Below the pieces are notes generated by a model. It was given only the letters and a program-made list of their open reading frames with translations, did no database searches and was not told where the DNA came from. Below are positions 12,731 through 16,678 of a stretch of 16,678 nt of DNA, piece after piece. The stretch spans positions 1 to 16,678 of the forward strand of contig JAZRDX010000043.1 in NCBI GenBank assembly GCA_045660565.1, written 5' to 3'. This DNA comes from SIG673 sp045660565. GTDB taxonomy: Bacteria > Bacillota > Clostridia > Oscillospirales > CAG-272. Numbering within the stretch: position 1 is the first letter of the stretch; each line of letters opens with the position of its first letter. The position numbers and the translations under genes were made by a program.

Positions 12731-15349
12731 TTACTTTGTTAAAATAGGACCGAAAAGACCGCTGCGAGGAATGATGAGGAATTTTGAGAAATAGTCTTTT
12801 ACCGTATTTGCAAGGGTGTTTGAAACCTCGATTACAAGGGTGTTTTCTCCGTCCTTTACCGCATCCTTAATATCAAATACGTAGGGATAAGAGTATTTGA
12901 TACCGAGGTTTTTGCCGTTAAGCCACACCTCGGCGGAAGAACCTACCTCGCTGAGAATAAGCTTTTGTCCCTTGATTTCGTCAAGCTGCGCCGTGTATCT
13001 TATAACTCCGGAGAAGTCGGGTATTCCGCAAGCACCGGTTATGTTCGGAAGATTATCCGAGGGAACGTTCTCCGCGAAAACAGTATAATTTTCTATATCG
13101 TTATAGGGGGCGGTTTCTATCTTAAAATTGCATTTCAGCTCACCCGTAGGCGCGGAAATTCCGTATTTCGGAAGATCTCCGCAGTCTCCGTCAAGCACCA
13201 ATACAAAGGACTGATATTTTTCGAGCTTTAAGCGGACAGACTTGTTTTCATCAAGCGAAATCGCATACCCCTCCCCACTTGCAAAGTCGTAAAGGGTACC
13301 CTTTGTCGCTCTTGCCGAGGAGAATGTAGCGGTGAATTCTATCTCGTCGGTAATGGATTCGTTTACGAACATATAAATATCGCTTTCGCCGTCAGCGTAA
13401 TGGCAGTGTCTTATGTAAAGGTCGGAGGGCTTTCCCGCTTCCTTTTTGATAAGAACGTCGTCGGGAGTAGCCGCTTTGGCAAGTGAAACGAGGTTTTCCG
13501 CGTCTGCGTTCTCGCCCATTCTGAGGACGGTTACACCGTGTGCGCGGAGCGTTTCAATGGCCTTGTCCATACCGGGCGCAAGCAGCTCTGCCTCGGGAAT
13601 GACGAAGCAGGTGTATTCTCTGCCGTTTATCGAGAAAGCTCCAAGTCTTTCGATTTTAAAGAGGGGCATTACGGAGTTACCCGTACCGGTAAAGCAGTCG
13701 CAGGGGACTATGTCAAAGTCGATGTGCGCGTCGTAAAGAAGCTTTGCGGGGACCTCGGTCAGCATAGCGGTATCGTACTTATTCATCCACTCTGATTCGG
13801 CGTGGTAAAGAACGGCAGTATGGCATATGTGCTTTCCGCCGGCAAGTATGTGGGAAACCTTGTTCGTGTAGCCCATAAGCTCGGTAAACGCCTTGTACTG
13901 AGGATCGGTAACCCCCTCTGCCGCGCCGAAGTGCGGAGGACAGTCTCTGTTCGGGAAATCGGGAGAAAATGCGTGAGGAACAAACCTGTTTATACCGCGT
14001 ACCAGCATGTGGTCCATAAGGAATTTCATAAGTCTTACGTCCGCCGCCCAGCCGTATGCTCCGAATACCTCGCACATCGCTCTTCCTTCGTTTTGGGGAT
14101 TGATGTGAGCCATAGAGGAGCCGAGCTTTGCGAGAACGTAGTTGAAGAAAGCGGGATCCGCCGCGTTGCCCATCGTGGAGCTCGTGTGGATAAGCTCGGT
14201 AAAGCCGGGCAGTATCTGCTGTAAAACAACGTCAACTCCGCTCATATCCTGACCGTCAAGAGCTCTGAAGTAATGACCGGGACCGTAGCTCGTCCGTCCG
14301 CTACAGTTCATATCCTCGATTATATGTCCTATGTACTGAACGCCGTGTGCGCGGCACCAATCTCCGACGCGGCGTGTGAAGTTGTCGCGGTAGGTGGAGG
14401 TTATTGCGTCCATATAATTATATCTCATCTCAGCGGTGATATTACCCATATCAAACCAAAGCGCGGGGAGATATTTTGCGGCGTCTCCGCCGTACTTTGC
14501 GTTAAGCTTTTCAAGGATAACGTCTCCCCACGGGTACGCAAATCCGGGCATACCTACCCGTACGTTATACCCGAAGTTAGCACCGCTGAAATCAGGGCCT
14601 ACAAGGGTGTTACCAAAGCACGGCTCGTCGGAGAAGAACCCTTTGAATACCGTTCCGAATTTATCTCCGTATCTCTTGTAATGCGCCTCGTGAACGGTGT
14701 TTATGTAGAGGTCGATAGCTTCCGGATTAAAGAAGTCCATGTATTCGTTGTATATATCGCGGAGACCGAGACGTGTTTTATAAAAGAAAAATACTCTGTA
14801 ACAGCCTTCGGGTATATCAAGATAAAGCATACCGTCCTTTATACAGTCATTAAGGTACACCGCGCTTTCCGGCGAAACGCCGGTGCCGGTTTCGTCTCTT
14901 TTGTACATGTATACTCCGAAAAGCTTATTTTCTTCGGAGCTTTCATCGTACTGCTCGTGTCCGACCAAATAAGGTATTATGAGCGAGGCGTCGGTCATAG
15001 GTCCGCATACGTCGACGTGGCGTTCGATGATCTGCCAACGGCGAAGTTCGGGGCGTTTTTTGATCTCACCTGCACAGTGTCCCGTCGGGAAGTGGTCGTC
15101 ATCGAGCACCCATACGGTAAGACCGCGCTTTTCTGCTTCTTCCATTATAATATCCATTTCGGAAAACCACGGTTCTTTGGCAAACGTGGAATAAGGTCTT
15201 GCCTCAACGCAGAGCGATCTTACTCCGCATTTTACAAATTTGTCCATTTCCTCCACGATAGACTCCTTGTGGTCGTACTTAAGCCAGAAAAAGGGGAGGA
15301 CGTAATTTTCCTCCTTGTTTGCTATTGCATCATTCAGTCTTTTGTACAT
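12731..15349 (-). CDS. GH106-like / GH2-related glycoside hydrolase
   Basis: An 872-aa cytoplasmic protein without signal peptide. The N-terminal TIM-barrel-like region has LPFFWLKYDHKESI (18-31), VEARPYS (48-54) and VLDDDHFPTGHCAGE (81-95), a layout known from the GH106 and related uncharacterised glycosidase families. FFSDEPCFGN (238-247) carries a D-E pair at the expected active-site position. Next come IGHIIEDMNCSG and a run to about 540 that closes the barrel, then beta-rich domains. The last 100 or so residues are a GH2-type jelly-roll sugar-binding module (AEVWLNGKNLGIKYSYPYVF). GH106 enzymes cleave alpha-L-rhamnosides, as in RG-I pectin, so it may pair functionally with the GH78-like gene 8.7 kb away. 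The length is short for GH106, so another specificity is possible. The ATG at 15349 has AGAAAGGA 7 nt upstream. Confidence 0.8.
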   Translation of the reverse strand: MYKRLNDAIANKEENYVLPFFWLKYDHKESIVEEMDKFVKCGVRSLCVEARPYSTFAKEPWFSEMDIIMEEAEKRGLTVWVLDDDHFPTGHCAGEIKKRPELRRWQIIERHVDVCGPMTDASLIIPYLVGHEQYDESSEENKLFGVYMYKRDETGTGVSPESAVYLNDCIKDGMLYLDIPEGCYRVFFFYKTRLGLRDIYNEYMDFFNPEAIDLYINTVHEAHYKRYGDKFGTVFKGFFSDEPCFGNTLVGPDFSGANFGYNVRVGMPGFAYPWGDVILEKLNAKYGGDAAKYLPALWFDMGNITAEMRYNYMDAITSTYRDNFTRRVGDWCRAHGVQYIGHIIEDMNCSGRTSYGPGHYFRALDGQDMSGVDVVLQQILPGFTELIHTSSTMGNAADPAFFNYVLAKLGSSMAHINPQNEGRAMCEVFGAYGWAADVRLMKFLMDHMLVRGINRFVPHAFSPDFPNRDCPPHFGAAEGVTDPQYKAFTELMGYTNKVSHILAGGKHICHTAVLYHAESEWMNKYDTAMLTEVPAKLLYDAHIDFDIVPCDCFTGTGNSVMPLFKIERLGAFSINGREYTCFVIPEAELLAPGMDKAIETLRAHGVTVLRMGENADAENLVSLAKAATPDDVLIKKEAGKPSDLYIRHCHYADGESDIYMFVNESITDEIEFTATFSSARATKGTLYDFASGEGYAISLDENKSVRLKLEKYQSFVLVLDGDCGDLPKYGISAPTGELKCNFKIETAPYNDIENYTVFAENVPSDNLPNITGACGIPDFSGVIRYTAQLDEIKGQKLILSEVGSSAEVWLNGKNLGIKYSYPYVFDIKDAVKDGENTLVIEVSNTLANTVKDYFSKFLIIPRSGLFGPILTK

Positions 15350-15364
15350 AACAAAGTCCTTTCT

Positions 15365-15383
15365 ACCGCCATTCCGAGGCGGT
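15365..15383 (-). promoter_or_regulatory. Inverted repeat next to the RBS of the GH106-like gene
   Basis: ACCGCC-ATTCCGA-GGCGGT is a 6-bp perfect stem that directly abuts the AGAAAGGA ribosome site (15357-15364) in the leader. It could be an operator or an RNA hairpin; the sequence does not decide. Confidence 0.5.
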
Positions 15384-15395
15384 TAAAAATATAGT

Positions 15396-15424
15396 TTTGT
15401 ATCTAAAAAACAAATTAAGGTCAA
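15396..15424 (-). promoter_or_regulatory. Possible second promoter of the GH106-like gene
   Basis: On the minus strand, TTGACC (15419-15424), a 17-nt spacer and TACAAA (15396-15401). This is weaker than the upstream promoter but has correct spacing, and it would give a leader of about 40 nt. Confidence 0.5.
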
Positions 15425-15453
15425 GTCCTTTAAAAAAGGCGGCTGATGGTTTA

Positions 15454-15482
15454 ATTTTAACAGAATATTTATATAATGTCAA
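15454..15482 (-). promoter_or_regulatory. SigA-type promoter of the GH106-like gene
   Basis: On the minus strand, TTGACA (15477-15482), a 17-nt spacer and TAAAAT (15454-15459). It faces away from the plus-strand promoter at 15503, with 20 nt between the two -35 boxes. Confidence 0.8.
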
Positions 15483-15502
15483 GGGTAATATATAAAAATC
15501 AC

Positions 15503-15531
15503 TTGAAAAAAATAATAAAGTATGATACAAT
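15503..15531 (+). promoter_or_regulatory. SigA-type promoter of the plus-strand membrane protein
   Basis: TTGAAA (15503-15508), a 17-nt spacer and TACAAT (15526-15531). The predicted transcript start is about 50 nt before the ATG at 15590. Confidence 0.8.
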
Positions 15532-15589
15532 AAAGCATAAAAAGAGTAAAAAACGCATAATGCTTTTAAACGTGAAGGAGAAACGTATA

Positions 15590-16288
15590 ATGTTTGATGA
15601 ATTTGGCAAAGAGGACGATCAGTGGAGACCTGACGAGCCGAAATACAAAAAGGTGCTGAAAAAAGCCTTCTCCGTATTTTTCGTCTGCTTCGTTTTCGGA
15701 CTTATCGCGCTTATGTCGGTGAGACTTATCGCATCGAAGCCGCCGAGGGCTATGAAAAAAATGTTATTTACTGAAATAACCGAAAACGGATATAATACTT
15801 ATGGGGAGAGCTTTACCGTACAGCATATTCTCGCCTCGGAGAGCTTCAACAGAGACGGAAGATCCGAGGACAGTATGTTTTCTGTAAGCGCGATAACCTA
15901 CGCGCCGCAGATAGGTCAGCTTCAGGTAACGCTCAGATATAACGACAGAGCATTAAAGTATCTTAAAACGGAATACCCTGACGCAAAAAATATTACCGAC
16001 GGTGAGTATTATACATTTGCGCTTCGCGATAATAACGGCGTAAAATATACTGCGTATTCCTATACTAAGGCATCGAAAACGGGATACACCTACCGCCGCC
16101 TTGTGTTTGATAACGTTTCGCTTACCGACGTCAGCGAAATGAAGCTTGAGGTCTACTACGTGGGTCAGGAAAGCAAGGAAACTCCGCGCCATACCCTTTA
16201 CGTATACAGATACGATTTTGCAAAAAATAACTACGACTACGGAAAGCCGCCGTCGAAAAAGCCGGAAATTTTTACGTATAACGGGTAG
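15590..16288 (+). CDS. Hypothetical single-pass membrane protein
   Basis: A 232-aa protein I do not recognise, and the only clear plus-strand gene. It has an acidic N-terminal tail (DEFGKEDD), a basic stretch KYKKVLKK, one membrane segment at about 26-48, then about 180 mainly beta-strand residues with many Tyr, Thr and Asp. The C-terminal tail is lysine/proline rich (KPPSKKPE). The large domain is predicted outside. The start chosen is ATG at 15590, with AAGGAG at 15575-15580 and a promoter at 15503; the frame is open further upstream (from 15476), but that stretch overlaps the promoter itself. No catalytic motif is evident; the domain could be a binding or scaffold domain. It is transcribed divergently from the GH106-like gene, with which it may share regulation. 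No classical terminator follows. Confidence 0.8.
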   Translation: MFDEFGKEDDQWRPDEPKYKKVLKKAFSVFFVCFVFGLIALMSVRLIASKPPRAMKKMLFTEITENGYNTYGESFTVQHILASESFNRDGRSEDSMFSVSAITYAPQIGQLQVTLRYNDRALKYLKTEYPDAKNITDGEYYTFALRDNNGVKYTAYSYTKASKTGYTYRRLVFDNVSLTDVSEMKLEVYYVGQESKETPRHTLYVYRYDFAKNNYDYGKPPSKKPEIFTYNG

Positions 16289-16353
16289 CAAATAGCCGAG
16301 ATGTAAGATGCAGCGGAATATCGCGCAAATACGGTTTCACAAAGCTACCGCGG

Positions 16354-16409
16354 TTCTAAACAAACCTTTTGGTTGTTTAGAAAACCCGACCGTGATGTTT
16401 GGTCGGGTT
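16354..16409. repeat. Two back-to-back hairpins after the membrane protein gene
   Basis: TTCTAAACAAACC-TTTT-GGTTGTTTAGAA (16354-16382; 12 pairs, one bulge) is followed at once by AACCCGACC-GTGATGTTT-GGTCGGGTT (16383-16409; 9 perfect pairs). Neither has a T-run after the stem, so termination is only possible, not shown. The gene-free stretch 16289-16678 holds only this and the hairpins below. Confidence 0.75.
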
Positions 16410-16469
16410 AGCGGAAAACTAAGGCTTAAAATTTCCACCCAAAACGTAAAAACAAAGCCTACTTTTTTC

Positions 16470-16526
16470 ACAAATTCGCCGAGACGAATTTTGAAAAAAT
16501 GCCGCCCGTGGTGGTTTGGCGGCATT
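16470..16526. repeat. Two further hairpins
   Basis: CAAATTCG-CCGAGA-CGAATTTTG (16470-16493, one bulge) and AATGCCGCC (16498-16506) pairing with GGCGGCATT (16518-16526) across an 11-nt loop. Both are intergenic and no coding sequence is supported here. Confidence 0.7.
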
Positions 16527-16560
16527 AGTACGGTATAAGGTGGGGAGTTTTCACCAAAGG

Positions 16561-16628
16561 TTCTTTTTTCTTTTGATTACTTTTCTTTTTTCTCACGGAG
16601 AAACCAAGAAAAGTAATATAAAAAAGAA
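16561..16628. repeat. Long imperfect inverted repeat
   Basis: Three nested stems: TTCTTTTTT/AAAAAAGAA (16561-16569 with 16620-16628), ATTACTTTTCTT/AAGAAAAGTAAT (16576-16587 with 16606-16617) and TTTCTC-ACG-GAGAAA (16589-16603). Together they give about 27 pairs with small internal loops. I recall very similar sequence as a common dispersed element in gut Clostridia; that is from memory. Confidence 0.75.
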
Positions 16629-16654
16629 TAGTTCAAATCAGAACAAATAAAAAC

Positions 16655-16678
16655 GGCGGCACCAAGGCACCGCCCTAC
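16655..16678. repeat. Hairpin with CCCTAC tail at the window edge
   Basis: GGCGG (16655-16659) pairs with CCGCC (16670-16674), followed by CTAC at the edge. The tail matches the CCCCTACA after the palindrome at 4107-4125. The element may continue past the window. Confidence 0.55.

Noticed and set aside
14273..15394. Long plus-strand open frame opposite the GH106-like gene
   Set aside because: It is the antisense of a well-supported glycosidase gene, shows no domain pattern, and has no ribosome site.
16354..16409. Intrinsic terminator of the plus-strand membrane protein gene
   Set aside because: The stems are good, but neither is followed by a T-run, so I list them as repeats only.

Overview
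The window looks like a chromosomal segment of a gut-type Clostridia (Firmicutes/Bacillota) bacterium, possibly an uncultured Oscillospirales- or Christensenellales-like lineage. This is inferred from AGGAG-type ribosome binding sites, textbook TTGACA/TATAAT promoters, a lipobox lipoprotein, a TagO-type transferase with no sign of an outer membrane, two rhamnosidase-like glycosidases, and palindromic intergenic repeats of a type I recall from Clostridia. I see no phage, plasmid, transposase or CRISPR genes, and no rRNA or tRNA.

Almost everything is on the minus strand, so read it from right to left. At the right edge (15.4-16.7 kb) a divergent promoter pair drives a plus-strand single-pass membrane protein and a minus-strand GH106/GH2-like glycosidase that ends in a clear intrinsic terminator. 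Next come a PLP aminotransferase with a near-consensus promoter, tryptophanyl-tRNA synthetase, and a TagO/WecA-type undecaprenyl-phosphate sugar-1-phosphate transferase. Then follows a tight run with gaps of 29-54 nt: an MgtC/SapB membrane protein, a lipoprotein with trigger-factor-like architecture, a membrane-anchored trigger-factor-like protein, and a cytoplasmic class C beta-lactamase-fold hydrolase.

After a 356-nt gene-free stretch full of palindromes lie a cytoplasmic GH78-like protein, dCMP deaminase (ComEB), a hypothetical membrane protein, a low-molecular-weight phosphatase with the arginine-phosphatase (YwlE) signature, and the first 20 codons of a GNAT acetyltransferase. The GNAT start overlaps the phosphatase stop by 4 nt.

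The core genes (YwlE-like phosphatase, ComEB, TagO, TrpS) are housekeeping. The MgtC/trigger-factor/hydrolase block and the glycosidases look like accessory cargo between them. The most interesting points are the paired exported trigger-factor-like proteins lacking the ribosome-binding domain, a palindromic repeat family that supplies the stop codons of two unrelated genes, a GH78 homologue with glutamine where the general acid glutamate is expected, and a train of hairpins at the right edge that includes a long inverted repeat.
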